DNA of 64,000 bases from Undaria pinnatifida (GCA_012845835.1 JABAKD010000028.1:12462717-12526716); one strand, 5' to 3'. Positions 21,507 through 32,460 are shown, counted from the first letter of the stretch. Numbers and translations are program-made. Notes: generated by a model from the letters alone, not told the origin.

Positions 21507-21950
21507 CGTGTGTGTGTGTGTGTTCTTCACATTAAACCGTTCTTCTACTCGTCGACATCCAGCACACCCAGTGTCCGTACTGATTCTTCACCCTAGAAAG
21601 ATCAGCTCTGTGGTCACAAGCTACGACACAGAGATAATGCATCGTAATGCATTCGACAACGCAATGTCATGCCCTAGTACTGGGTACGACAGGCACAACA
21701 TACATACGTCAGCAACAGAAATACATTGGAAGAGAGAAATACGAAATAAACAAAAACAAAAACAAAAACAAAAAACAAAAACAAAATAAGAAAACAAATA
21801 AAAACAAAGATAAAAATAAAACAAAAAATGAAACAAACAAAATGAAGGGGAAATCGAAGAAACAACCCAACCGGAAAGGAGAGCCAAAGCTCGGAAAAGA
21901 AACATAATAAAATGAAATAAAATAAAGTAAAGTAAAACCAAAATAAGATA
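21507..21950 (+). repeat. dispersed repeat, reference copy of the 17.4-18.6 kb family
   Basis: Starting at a GT microsatellite, this copy holds CACATTAAACCGTTCTTCTA, ATAATGCATCGTAATGCATT, CAGCAACAGAAATACATTGG and an A-rich 3' third (AAACAAAAACAAA). The orderly layout and the A-rich end suggest a retroposed sequence, but no pol III boxes were found. Confidence 0.55.
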
Positions 21951-21995
21951 CTACGTAGGGATGCATGGCTTCTAGGGGTGCATACATATATTTTT

Positions 21996-22095
21996 GTTGG
22001 GTCGCTACGTACTGCTGTGGCAACGTGCCGAGGTCGTTCATTTGTAACGACCTCGGCATGTTGCCACAGCGATATGTAGCGAGTAGCGACCCAAC
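21996..22095. repeat. long near-perfect hairpin, possible small-RNA precursor
   Basis: The left arm GTTGGGTCGCTAC...GCTGTGGCAACGTGCCGAG...TCGTT (21996-22038) is the reverse complement of 22046-22095 across a 7-base loop, CATTTGT. The inner 25 base pairs are perfect if one G-U pair is allowed. A bulge of a few bases interrupts the stem further out. Confidence 0.75.
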
Positions 22096-22388
22096 GAACG
22101 ATCCTACCTGATTTTGCCAACCGCCTGCTCGGATCGCGCGGCAGTGAGAGTGTTGAGAGCACGTTGATTTTTTGGCGCATGTGGAGTACAAATCCGTGCG
22201 TGATATCACATGTATGTACAGATAGATGTGCAGAGTAAATTGGCCCTCTCGCGAGAAACCTGAAATCCGGCTCTAGCAGTAGGTTACATACTCTGGCGGA
22301 GCGAGAAGGAGTCTAGCTTTCGTACGTCTTCCCATATAAACGGCGAGCGCCTGCTACGAAGGCTATACTTATAATACCTGGTACACCA

Positions 22389-22517
22389 CAGCTGCTGTGA
22401 GATCGAAGACTCCGTCGCAAACTTATATTTGCAAGCTGTGTGCTACTCCGATCGCACGTAAGTATCACACACAGCTTGCAAAGATGAGTTTCGACAACAT
22501 ATTCGATCTCACAGCTG
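22389..22517. repeat. palindrome of two family A arms, copy A2 (inside-out)
   Basis: The element reads CAGCTGCTGTGAGATCGAA at its left edge and TTCGATCTCACAGCTG at its right edge, with CCGATCGCACG in the centre. Arms are about 58 bases each. Compared with copy A4, the CAGCTG ends are outside rather than inside. Confidence 0.75.
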
Positions 22518-23047
22518 GAGTGTATTTTTATTCTTATAATATTACTGTGTGTGTCCTCATTAAGGATATAGGTCCGCGACTCCCCTTCGAACTACAGCCA
22601 TTGTTGCTTGTACCGGGTATCAGCTATATGCACGTTCGGATTTTTTCGAAATGGTACGCTATACCAGGTATTAATTAAGGTGTTTTGTTACGAGAGGGCT
22701 AATGCTGTGTATGTGCTACCGCTGTAGATTGGATACTCGTCCTCTTGCCCAGCGGGTCGGTTTGCTTTGTTTTACCGATGCGGCACGACTTACACCCGTC
22801 TTGGGAAGGAAGGGCATCCCGGTGAAAGCTTTCCCTCCTTCTCCGGGTGAGTCATAAACGAAGACCCGTGTGCCTTTCCTCCTTCTTTGGGAGGGTTTTA
22901 CCCTCCCATTGGGCAATTTTTTTTTTTCAAAACCTCGATCGCGAGATGGAGACAACCCACGATCACCCCTCTTCTTTCCGGACACGGTCAGATGAGTGTA
23001 GGTGACAGCGCTGAAACGTTCATCTCGAGCCATGCCCTAGGGCGTGA
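22518..23047. other. no gene assigned
   Basis: A minus-strand open frame of 105 codons (22716-23033) is rich in Lys/Arg/Gly and contains an A-run. There is no domain, and a repeat origin is possible. Confidence 0.3.
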
Positions 23048-23380
23048 GAGGTTGCTAGTCTTGTCCTGTGGTCTTCCGTCAAATCCGCTCAAAATTATAT
23101 TTTTTGCGCGTTGGGAGATGATGTTCGTAGGGAGTTTTTGTCTCAGTTGTCCAAAAACACCAGCCGTAAAGTGAGCACTGCATTACACCAAGGGATAGTC
23201 GGAGCCCCTAACGAGCTCGCGCGTTCAGGTTTCACGACGCTGTCGTTGATTTCTCTGAACGAAGTGTGTGGAGCACACGAAATCACACCGCGTCTACTCC
23301 AAGATCTGCTCGACAATTTCTCAATATGTTTTCAAAGATCGCCGCGAGAAATCCATTTTTTCCGGAAAATCGAAAAGTAA
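23048..23380 (+). CDS. coding-like open frame, function unknown
   Basis: From the stop at 23045 to TAA at 23378-23380 the plus strand is open for about 110 codons. The composition is protein-like, with a helical-looking stretch near VRREFLSQLSKNTSRK (about residue 30) and another near ITPRLLQDLLDNFSICF. No good ATG start lies at the 5' edge, so if real it is an internal or terminal exon. No family is recognised. A chance frame is equally possible. Confidence 0.22.
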   Translation, partial: EVASLVLWSSVKSAQNYIFCALGDDVRREFLSQLSKNTSRKVSTALHQGIVGAPNELARSGFTTLSLISLNEVCGAHEITPRLLQDLLDNFSICFQRSPREIHFFRKIEK

Positions 23381-24702
23381 AAGAAAAAACTACAAAATTG
23401 GACCCATAGACAACCGTCTAGGCGAATTTGGCTGGGATCTTCGGGGTTTTTCTTCAACTGTTAGCCTTCCATTACAGCAGTAGAGCTCACCATTTCTGGG
23501 AGACAATGGTTGACGAAAACTGTGTACGAGAGGGAGGGGGTTTCACCGTACATTGGTTGATTGTGTATTGTTGCGTTAGGGTTGGTCTATATATAATGTC
23601 AACTCGAGGGTATTATAATTCAAAGACTATGTCAACCATTTTCTCGAAAAAGCGGCAAGGTACCCTCTTCCATTAGCACCAGTCTTAGATTTTGGTTGTT
23701 TTTTTTGCTCTTGAGAGGATCACACGAGCCTTTGGGGGTGTGTGTTCCTTTCGGGGGGTTCCGAAACTTTGGGGTCATGAAAAAGGTAACAGCAGCGGTA
23801 GTGATTACCTCGACGAGGTATGCTTCGGGCCCGAAGTACCTCTCCTATGATATGATATGTAACTACTACGTAACCCTTTTGAGGTCCGTTTACATCGACC
23901 AACAAGAGATATGCGATATTGACGAAACATCTAGAGAGAACCTGCATCAGAACGAGTACGATATGAGAGTGCGGTGCGTGTGTCGTGTATCTCCTATATG
24001 CCGTTGCGCACACTACACACAGCAGTAGTAGTGGCCACCCTCTACCCGGCAGAAAGGGCTACGGGTTGTAACTGATTCTGGAATGGTCAATTTTTTCCCG
24101 TCAATGTTTCCCTTTGAAGCTCTATCCAAGGGGGTTAATAGCGTTTCGTCTGAACTTTACCAGGTACTACTGTCCACACTGTTTCTAAGCAACTCTGTCG
24201 TGGTTTCAAGCCGACTTGCCCTTTCTGGAGGAGCAAATCCGGACATTTTTTTCGTGGGTTTTTGTTAATGTTCGAGTAAAATAATCTGTCAGAGGTATGG
24301 TTTTATGATACAGCAGAAACTACAATAAATCTAGTGTGCAATATTATAGCCGTAGGAATAATGCCTAACATAAAACGTGATCACTCCACAGCCAAAGTTT
24401 CGTCCTCTTTGCGTATGAGATGTGGGGAAAGCTTGCATGCACGGCGATATTTTTTGCGCTTGTGCCAGATAGATTACTATGGTGCATGCTTCAAACCCCA
24501 AAAACGCTCCAGGGGCTAACGCTACAACAATAAATTTGCCATCTATTGGTCACCCTACACCCTAAAAAATGTACGTTTTTCCCTTCAAGCTCTGCACTAT
24601 ATATCCAATTCCAAAAGGATGAAACCGTTCTTTTGAACCTTCCGCCTGAGGGCAATGGCAGTGATATCCTCGCAGCTAGTATATACGACGGCCGATTTTA
24701 TA
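23381..24702. other. no gene seen
   Basis: Only short frames with no domain occur. TTAA and GGGG words near 24125-24140 resemble a MITE end but do not form a copy. Confidence 0.4.
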
Positions 24703-24990
24703 AAAAATATTTCAAGGACGTCAGCCGTGAGTTCGACGAATTTCAGGTCAATATTCATCTTTTCGAGCTTCGTTGTTGGTACTTGTAATATACCATATGG
24801 GTGAGTTTTTATCAGGAGGGGTCCTATTTTTCGCGAGTTCGACCCCCCCCCTCCCCGGGGCGTTTTTTTTTGTTCAGGTCAATACTCGTCTTTGCGAGCT
24901 GCGTTGGTGGCACATGTAATATACTATATGGGTGAGTTTTTGTCAGGAGGGGTCCTATTTTCTGCGAGTTCGACCCCCCCCCCTCCCCGG
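24703..24990 (-). repeat. two tandem, partly truncated family B modules, copies B2 and B3
   Basis: In reverse orientation, B2 carries TATTTCAAGGACGTCAGCCG, TTCGACGAATTTCAGGTCAA and GGGTGAGTTTTTATCAGG, then AGGGGTCCTATTTT and a C-run. The segment from TTCAGGTCAATACTCG onward is repeated as B3 at 24876-24990, about 160 bases downstream. Confidence 0.75.
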
Positions 24991-25059
24991 GGCGTTTTTT
25001 TTGTGCAGCAATCGATACGCAGAAAGCGCCTTGGTAGCGTGTGTATGCACGATTTATAG

Positions 25060-25335
25060 AGCTGTGAGTCGGCAGGATTTCACGACTAGTAACTAATCGG
25101 TAGCTGCCGTTAGCCGGCTGATGGCCAGCCGACTGTCCGACCTAAGTCGGGCGAGCGAAGCGAGCCCCCCGGCCAGGGTGCGGGGACGCCCATCGAGGAT
25201 AAAATGCATCCCGCATTCAACAATCCTTCCTACAAGTATGGGAACCAAATAAGTCGAATATGCGGGACCTTCGTGATATGACTATTGGTCCGACTAGTAA
25301 GCAGTTGGTGACTTACGTTATACCGACTCACAGCT
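25060..25335. mobile_element. MITE family G, intact copy
   Basis: The left end AGCTGTGAGTCGGCA and right end TACCGACTCACAGCT are inverted repeats of about 15 bases with one mismatch. The interior is non-coding (AAGTCGGGCGAGCGAAGCG). A second copy at 14353-15005 is split by a SINE1. Target duplication was not clear. Confidence 0.75.
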
Positions 25336-26477
25336 TTAACAACTTGACGTGAAAAGACGAGGGAGGACAATGCTGAATCTCGTTCCCGCGATAAACATGG
25401 AGGTATCCACCATAGGAACGGGGGCGACGGAGTGTCTGCTATATGACCGTGGATGTGTTGTGTATGTATGCACTATGCGACGCGGGTCGACGAGGGAGGA
25501 AAATGTGGTACCCTTCTCGCGGTAAAAACGAAGGCACGTACCATACGAGCAGTGGGGAGGGGGGAGAAACGCCTCCTTACAATGTATTTTAGTGACCTCG
25601 GATCGGATCTGAGGATTCGTCTAGGGAGGGAGAAGGAGAAAGAAAAAGTGCGAATTAACCGCAGAAAAAGGAAGAAGTGTTGAATATCTCACCCCCCCTC
25701 TTTCGCAAAATTAATTCACTACCAACCCACTCCCCCCTCTTAAAATGCAATAATAGTTCTTTTTATTTTATCACAGCAGTATGATACATACTCCTATACC
25801 CGGTATATCTGTCGAGGGTCATGTTTATATGTAGGAATCGCAAACTATAGATTACGGAAACTGAGATGATGTGATAGAGCAGCGCGGAATATTTTTACAA
25901 GAGCAAGTAAAGACGAGTACGTCGCTTCCAAGGCTCGAGCATTCCATCGCAGCTTCAAACATTCCATTCCATCGCAACATAAGCATTCCTTACATGATAA
26001 CGCTACAACAGCAGTCAGTGTTGGCGCCTGCGCTTTTTTTTTTTTTTTTTTTTCGTCCTTCTTCGCAATTTCTTTCTTCCGTTATTTTCTTTTTACTTGT
26101 GTCTTGTGTTCCCCTCCCCGCAAATGAGTACAGCGCCCCGCCCTCCCCCTTATGTTTTCTAGTGTACGCTCTGCGCACACAGAACCGACACGAGACTCGC
26201 GCCGCACCGAGGAGGTGGCTTTACGGGTCTCACCACCCCAAACATACCAGATAAATTAGAAGAATATCACGGTTTATAGAGGTTTGTAGGCTTGTTTTTG
26301 GGGTTCTTGGGTGTTTGCTTTACATGTTACATGCAGGCGTAGACCTACCCCAAGCTTAACCCCTTCCCTGACCCTAACTCAGGCTGAGGCTATGACCTTT
26401 CTTGCGGCGAAGCCGCACGACTTAGGATGATCTGAAGAAAATGTGCGGACCACCTCCTAAAACGTACCATGTTGTCA
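25336..26477. other. no gene; dispersed repeat at 25480-25655
   Basis: Positions 25480-25655 match 15870-16015 (GTCGACGAGGGAGGA, GTGGGGAGGGGGGAGAA, AGGGAGAAGGAGAAAGAAAA). A T-run at 26034-26053 creates Phe-rich frames that are not genes. GATGATCTGAAGAAAATGTG at 26427 recurs near 27168. Confidence 0.45.
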
Positions 26478-27030
26478 GATTTTGTCCCCCTCAAAAACGG
26501 GTTTTATAGTTTCCGCACACAGACTAACATCACCCTGTTGACCCTGGTACGAGCTACACTGCTGTTGTAGTTCCAAGGGAAGTCGCCGACCTATATCAGC
26601 CATTGCAGCCGGTCGCCCCGGTGGCGTATCAGGTTATCCTCGACCCTGGTATAGGTCAGTTTCGCGAGTTCGAGCCCCCCCGAGTGCATTTTCGTATACA
26701 TTCGTGGGGGGATATTTTCTTGTGCACAAATTGACTTTCGGAAAGCGCGAGAGCGTGAGTTAGCAAACACCACTCGATGAAAAATCGACGAGCAGTGGGA
26801 TTGCTGAACCCTATGCGCGATGAAATTGAAGGCAAGAACCGGGGGGAGAAGAGACGACACATGTGACCACGGCTTGTCCAGAAGCTGGTAAGTAGAAGTG
26901 TGCAAAAAAAAAAAAAATCCTTAATGAGGACGCGCACAACCCGTAATACGCGCGATCGAAGTATCACACACAGTTTGAAAAGATGAGTTTCGACAAAATC
27001 TTCAATCTGACAGCTGGAGTGTATTTTTTT
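26478..27030 (+). repeat. composite repeat with family A module A3, split by a SINE1
   Basis: The blocks CAGATTTTGTCCCCC, GTTGACCCTGGTACGAG, GTCGCCGACCTATATC, then after the SINE CCTTAATGAGGAC, CGCGCGATCGAAGTATC and TGAGTTTCGACAAAATC follow the same order as in the uninterrupted copy at 28640-28945. Confidence 0.75.
26609..26917 (+). mobile_element. SINE1, copy E (full length, nested, poly(A) tail)
   Basis: Head GGTCGCCCCGGTGGCGTATC, B-box-like GAGTTCGAGCCCC, shared body, and a 14-base A-run at 26904-26917. It lies between CCGACCTATATC and TCCTTAATGAGG, which are adjacent at about 28714-28734, so the pre-insertion sequence is visible in a paralogue. Confidence 0.85.
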
Positions 27031-27689
27031 TTATAATACCCCGTACCAAACATCCCGCTACCCTACATTGGAAACCCCGATATTCTCCCGTTCTTTCTGC
27101 TGTTCTATCTTTTCTACCCGTTACTCCCAACACTAGGTTGCCCCAACGACAACCTTCCTCTTTTGGATGATCTAAAAAAATGTGCGGGCCACCTCCTAAA
27201 ACGTACCGTATTTTATATGTTTGGTAGTTTACCTGGTGTGTTTGGGGTGATGAAAACCCGATGAAGTCTACTCTGGCACCCAGAGGCTCAAAATGTGCTT
27301 CCGTCCCGCTCCAATTTTCTCATGTTTCTCGTAGTTCGTAATTTTTCATGTAAACCCTAAATTTCGATTCACGAATTTTCTAGTGTTTGATATTTTTACC
27401 CCCATGTACATTTGGATGTTTCTGGTTGCTAACAATTAATCTCTGCCCTAAATCATTCTCGATTTTTACGAATTCTCTAGTTTGTCGTTTTTAGTTTTAT
27501 CATTTACCAGGTGCCAGGTACCAGAGGGTATTACTTCCCTCCGTATCTACCCCATATTAACCCAGCAATATGCCTAGAAATGACTAACCCAAGGGTTCTA
27601 GGGGGTGCTCTTACCCAGGACTAAAGCCCACACGTCCACACAGAAAACGAAATGCAAAATGGTATATTTGAGTAGTAAAGTATAAATAC
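27031..27689. other. no gene seen
   Basis: AT-rich DNA with short frames only. A second copy of the GATGATCT(G/A)AA(G/A)AAAATGTGCGG word lies at 27168. Confidence 0.45.
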
Positions 27690-28545
27690 CAACAGTTACC
27701 ATTAAAGTGGACAAAAAATAGGACCCCTCCCGATAAAAACTCACCCATATGGTATATTACGAGTACCAACAACGCAGCTCGCAAAGATGAGTATTGACCT
27801 GAAATTCGTCGAACTCACGGCTGACGTCCTTGAAATACCTAGTATTTTTTATATAATCTCTGGTTGAAGATTTTTTCAACATTGTTTGATACGCGGTATT
27901 TATGTATGTACCGGCTGTCAAATAAACTTGCCATTATAGTGGACAAAGAATAAGACACCTCCCAATAAAAACTCACTCATATACTCCGTAGTATAGTACG
28001 AGTACCATCAACGCAGCTTGCAAAGATGAGTATTGACCTGAAATTCGTCAAACTCACGGCTGACGTCCTTGAAATACCTGGTATTTTTTATATAATCCCT
28101 GGTTGAAGATTTTTTCAACATTGTTTGATACGCGGTATTTATGTATGTACCGGCTGTCAAATACACTTACCATTATAGTGGACAAAGCATAAGACACCTC
28201 CCAATAAAAACTCACTCATATACTCCGTAGTATAGTACGAGTACCATCAACGCAGCTTGCAAAGATGAGTATTGACCTGAAATTCGTCAAACTCACGGCT
28301 GACGTCCTTGAAATACCTGGTATTTTTTATATAATCCCTGGTTGAAGATTTTTTCAACATTGTTTGATACGCGGTATTTATGTATGTACCGGCTGTCAAA
28401 TACACTTACCATTATAGTGGACAAAGCATAAGACACCTCCCAATAAAAACTCACTCATATAGTATATTACGAGTACCAACAACGCAGCGTGCAAAGATGA
28501 GTATTGACCTGAAATTCGTCGAACTCACGGCTGACGTCCTTGAAA
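27690..28545 (+). repeat. tandem array of family B modules, period about 239 bp
   Basis: The word AAAGATGAGTATTGACCTG occurs at 27783, 28022, 28261 and 28493, giving spacings of 239, 239 and 232 bases. The middle units are almost identical. Each unit holds ATAGTGGACAAAG, AAAAACTCACTCATA, the peptide-like module, a GTTGAAGATTTTTTCAAC stem-loop and ACGCGGTATTTATGTATG. The near identity indicates recent amplification. Confidence 0.85.
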
Positions 28546-28639
28546 ATTAGTTATGAAATAACTGTTTCCTTGACACGAGTAATAAATACCAGGTAACAGA
28601 GTAGTAAAAGTTTTTTTCAAAATTGTTTGATACGTGGTA

Positions 28640-28945
28640 TTATATATTATACAGACTGACTAAAATCATCCTGTTGACCCTGATAGCTACACTGTAGCTG
28701 TAAGGGGAGTCGCCGACCTATATCCTTAATGAGGACACACAACTCGTAATGCGCGCGATCGGAGTATCACACACAGCTTGCAAAGATGAGTTTCGACGAA
28801 ATCTTCGATCTCACAGCTGGAGTGTATTTTAATTTTTATAATATTATATAGAATGAAAAATATGCTTTGGCTGTGAGATCGACCAAAAACGTTTTTTTGA
28901 TCAAAACTCAGCTTTGCAAGCTGCGTGTGATACTTGGATCGCGCG
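28640..28945 (+). repeat. uninterrupted composite repeat with hairpin copy A4
   Basis: After the CTGTTGACCCTGATAGC and GTCGCCGACCTATATCC blocks, positions 28751-28945 form an inverted repeat. The left arm is GCGCGCGATCGGAGTATC to GATCTCACAGCTG; the right arm is GGCTGTGAGATCGACC to TTGGATCGCGCG. Arms are about 70 bases around an AT-rich loop. Confidence 0.8.
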
Positions 28946-30499
28946 TACCGGCTATGTCGAATAACTACCTGTTTCGATGAACAGGGGTTTCGAGACGCCT
29001 ACAAATGACGCAGGGCAGGAGAAGGGATTGGTGAGGGATAGTGATGGCATGCTATGCATAACGTGTTTGTCAGCTTTTTTGCATTTCGTGTAGTCCCGCC
29101 GAAAAAGGACGCGATAATTCGTTTTATACATACTATCTGCGCTTGAATGCTATGTTCTATGTTGTAATAGACAATCCGAGCTGGGCTTCAACAGAGCAGC
29201 TGAAAAAGAGGACCCTTCTCTCTCCTCACACGGAATGATGTACGGTGTGAGTGATCCAGCCGGGTCTACGGAAGGCTGTACGGGCACAACAGCTGGCCTA
29301 AATGTATTACATCCAAGTGCTCTCCCGGCCAGATCTCGAGCTTGCGAGACTCCGGCTTTGGGGTTTCAAGCTGTGTGCTGTGTTGCTGTGTTGCTGTGTC
29401 TTGTGTGAAACTGTATTTTGGTTCGTCTTTTTTTGTCGTTGTGGTCTGTGCCTGGTCCTGAGTCGCTGCTGAGCTATTCGAACACACCACAGCGATAAAA
29501 CGCGATATATGCGCGAATGTGTGCCCCTCAACAACACACAACAAAGTGGGTGCAAACGCCTCCCAACCCGCGAAAAGGTATCAGGATGCCTTCTTTGGAT
29601 ATCTCGGCGGAGGAAGGAATTTGATCGCACTTTCACTCGCGAGGTCCGGAGTAACCTGGGGCTGCCCGACGACTGACATCGATACCCAAAGCGAGGGAAG
29701 AAGTGAAAGGTGTTGTTCGTTGTTTGAGCGTATTTAGGCCTAAGTGTAAAAGGTGCAATACCAGGTGTTGTCTGTTGTGTGAGCTTATTTAGGCCTAAAT
29801 TGTAAAAGGCATGTAAACAAAAATCGACGGCGACGGCGAAAAGAAAAATGTGTCTCAAAAATGAAACGCCTTCGTACGTCAATACTAAAAAAGTGCCTGT
29901 GAACAAAAACGCCTACATATTATACGTGAGGCGAATGCAAAACAGTGACTAATAAACAAGACTGCTTAGTTAGGGAGAGTCCACGACAGAAACAACAAAA
30001 CACGCCTACGTCGAATAAAAAAAAAGATGCCTTTCTTTTGTAGGCGAATTGGAAAGACGAAACGACTCCGGCGAAAAACACCCCACGCAACATAAAATCC
30101 ATCCGCCTGCGGCGGAAAATGTTGCGCGCCCAAAATCGCGTGTTGCGGTTCGCACGCTTAGCCTCCCGGCGGCTGTTGCGCAAAACAATTGTTTTGGCCA
30201 ATATGTTGCGACGGCGCAACAGCTGAGCAACGCCTTGCTCCAAAGTAACCAGCCCACATTAAACACGTTGTTCGGCAAGAAGTTTCTAAGAAGCCTGTAA
30301 CTATCGCAGACTTGTGCAAAAAAATTGCGTGTTATTCGTACTCGTACACATATTTTGTTTCCGCGGGCAGGGAAACACGCGTGAGTTGTCTGAACATTAT
30401 ATGGTACTACGAGTATAATGTATGCACCCTGATCCCAAAACGGACACATGACCCGTTAATGTGCATTAACATTTTTACCCTAATCAGAGCCCTCCAAGC
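28946..30499. other. no confident gene; long minus-strand frame at 29307-29906
   Basis: A 199-codon minus-strand frame (29307-29906) and an overlapping one (29266-29544, with TTTTKKDEPKYSFTQDTATQ) are the longest here. Neither has a domain or both splice ends, so they are noted and not called. A 55-60-bp tandem duplication (GAGC(G/T)TATTTAGGCCTAA) lies at 29705-29815. Confidence 0.35.
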
Positions 30500-30539
30500 G
30501 GCCCCTGAGCCCCACAAGATATACGAATGGTAAATAATA

Positions 30540-31170
30540 GATTGCACCCACGTCGGTGAGAGCGGACCAACTGGTCGGACGCTCGCAGCCAGCCACCCAA
30601 TCGTCGCAAAATAGCTCCGAGAAGATAGTTCGTAGGAACTTGTGCCGAACGAGTTGCAAATGAGGCCAGGGCCCACGGCAGCCAAGACTCTTGTGGCCCA
30701 ACTGTTGGCACCGGGCTGCTATACGCCCGGCGTGATTGATGGCGGAGCGACTAGTCGGCCCCAGTGGGTCGCCAAATCGAGGAGTAGCTTGCTCCGAATG
30801 CACTTGATGATATTTTTTAATTTCCTGTCGAACGCCTTGTATCAGGGAGGGCCCCCACGGTAACTCAAGACTTAAGACTCCTGTGGCCCAACTATGGGCG
30901 GCGGGCTGTCATACACCCCCTATAGGTGAGGGTGGAGCAACTTTCACAACGTTTTTTACAGGAAATTTCTAGCAATTATTCGAGGAGCGATCTTGCCTCA
31001 ATTTTGTGGCTGGCCGTGTGTTCGGCAAGAATTTTCTAACAGGTATGCTAGGAGCGTCAGCCAGCCACTGAATTGAGGCACTACCGCTCCAAGCATGATT
31101 GTTGGGAATTTCCTACCGAACACGTTGTAAAAGAGGCCCCACGGCAGCTAATAAGACGAAGTCCAAGGTG
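30540..31170. repeat. three degenerate tandem units
   Basis: Blocks with GCCGAACGAGTTG/TCGAACGCCTTG/CCGAACACGTTG followed by CCCACGG and TGTGGCCCAACT recur from about 30627, 30817 and 31103. Open frames on both strands follow the repeats. Confidence 0.5.
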
Positions 31171-31589
31171 CTTACAATACGTAGCGGATCTACTGCTGCT
31201 GCACTATCAACGGTCGTTTTTAAAAGAGCGAAATAGAGTCCACCAGCGTATGATACGCTGTCGTGACAAAACACGAATGTGCCAATTTCGCGAATCGTAA
31301 TAAAATCGTGACAACTTTTTTTCGAGAATAATTTAATTCGCGAACAACAAAAATCGCTACCCATCCCTGTACCTGGGGTATTACACGTTACACCTTATGC
31401 ACGTGTCGCGAATCGTGATTTTTTGTGTTGCGTAGAAAAATAGTTACCCTCGTTTAATACGAGTAGTACGACAAGGGATGCAACTTTACTCTTAAGAACG
31501 TGGATCGGTTGGATCTCCCCAGCCTGGCGTTCGTTTTGTGTAAGAAGTTATTGTGATCGTTGTCTAAAACGCTAACCCTACCTCTGCCC

Positions 31590-32460
31590 ACCACGGACTC
31601 CCCGCACACCTGAGGAAGCATATGAACCCCAAGCTACGGTTGCAAGGCGTTCGATGCTCGAGGCGTTTTTTCGTGGCTGTGAAACGCCGCGCCATCTCTA
31701 TGAAACCCTAACCTAACCTTGTTAATTGTATCCCTCACCCACCACGAACCCAACCTTTTACCCCTTGGAGACGTCAGAGGGGGAAAACTACGGCGACAAT
31801 TGACGGTTACGGCAGAGCCACTGCTGGTTGGCGATGGCGATGATAAAATTGGTGTCCCAACGACGACGCCAACATTGCAAAGATTCGTACGGAACGGGCG
31901 CGTCATGGTCCTACTCGCACTGCTGTGTGCTCACGCTATATGCTGGTAGCCGCTCGAAATTATCACTATTGTTGTCTTTTTCGGTCGCTATACTATAATC
32001 AATATATATATATTCAAATCCCAATAGGGTAGAGAGCCATGTGAACCACAAGCTTTGCCAGGCGTTCGATACTCGAGAGTCGTTTTTTCGTTGTTCACGG
32101 CACCTTTGGAAAAGCCTAAACCTCATATAACCCCGTACCTAATCCCAACCCGCCACGGACACAATCGCGCCCCTTGGGAGCCATGTGGACGCCAAGCTGA
32201 GGGTGCATGGCGTTCGATACTAGAGACGTGTCTTCGTTTCTATGAAACGCCACGCGACCTCTTCGGAACCCTAACCGTACATAGCCCAAACTCTAGCCCT
32301 AACCCTAACCCTTGCCTACCACAGACTGACTCCTCGTCAATGTTCGAGGCGTGTTTTCGTTTTTCACACCACTTTTTGAAAACCGTAAACCCCGGCCCCA
32401 AGCCTACCCTACCCTAATCCCAAGCCACGACGGACTCCTCTTGCCCCTCAGGAGCCATGT
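31590..32460 (+). repeat. degenerate tandem repeats with CCCTAA-like words
   Basis: Units of about 160-200 bases contain CCACGGAC, GAGCCATGTG(A/G)ACGCCAAGC, GGCGTTCGATACT(C/A)GAG and ATGAAAC(G/C)C, and end in CTAACCC words. At 32303-32319 CCCTAACCCTAACCC resembles a plant-type or stramenopile-type telomere word but is too short for a telomere. The series is interrupted at 31745-31935 by other DNA. Confidence 0.55.
31785..31935 (+). repeat. dispersed protein-like fragment, copy 2
   Basis: This is the plus-strand copy of the 11120-11290 fragment (CCACTGCTGGTTGGCGATGG, ACGACGACGCCAACA). It lies inside the 31.6-32.4 kb repeat series, suggesting insertion. Confidence 0.5.

Noticed and set aside
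27690-28545. CRISPR-like reading of the regularly spaced array
   Set aside because: Units are 239 bp and identical throughout with no unique spacers, and the DNA is eukaryotic. It is an ordinary tandem repeat.
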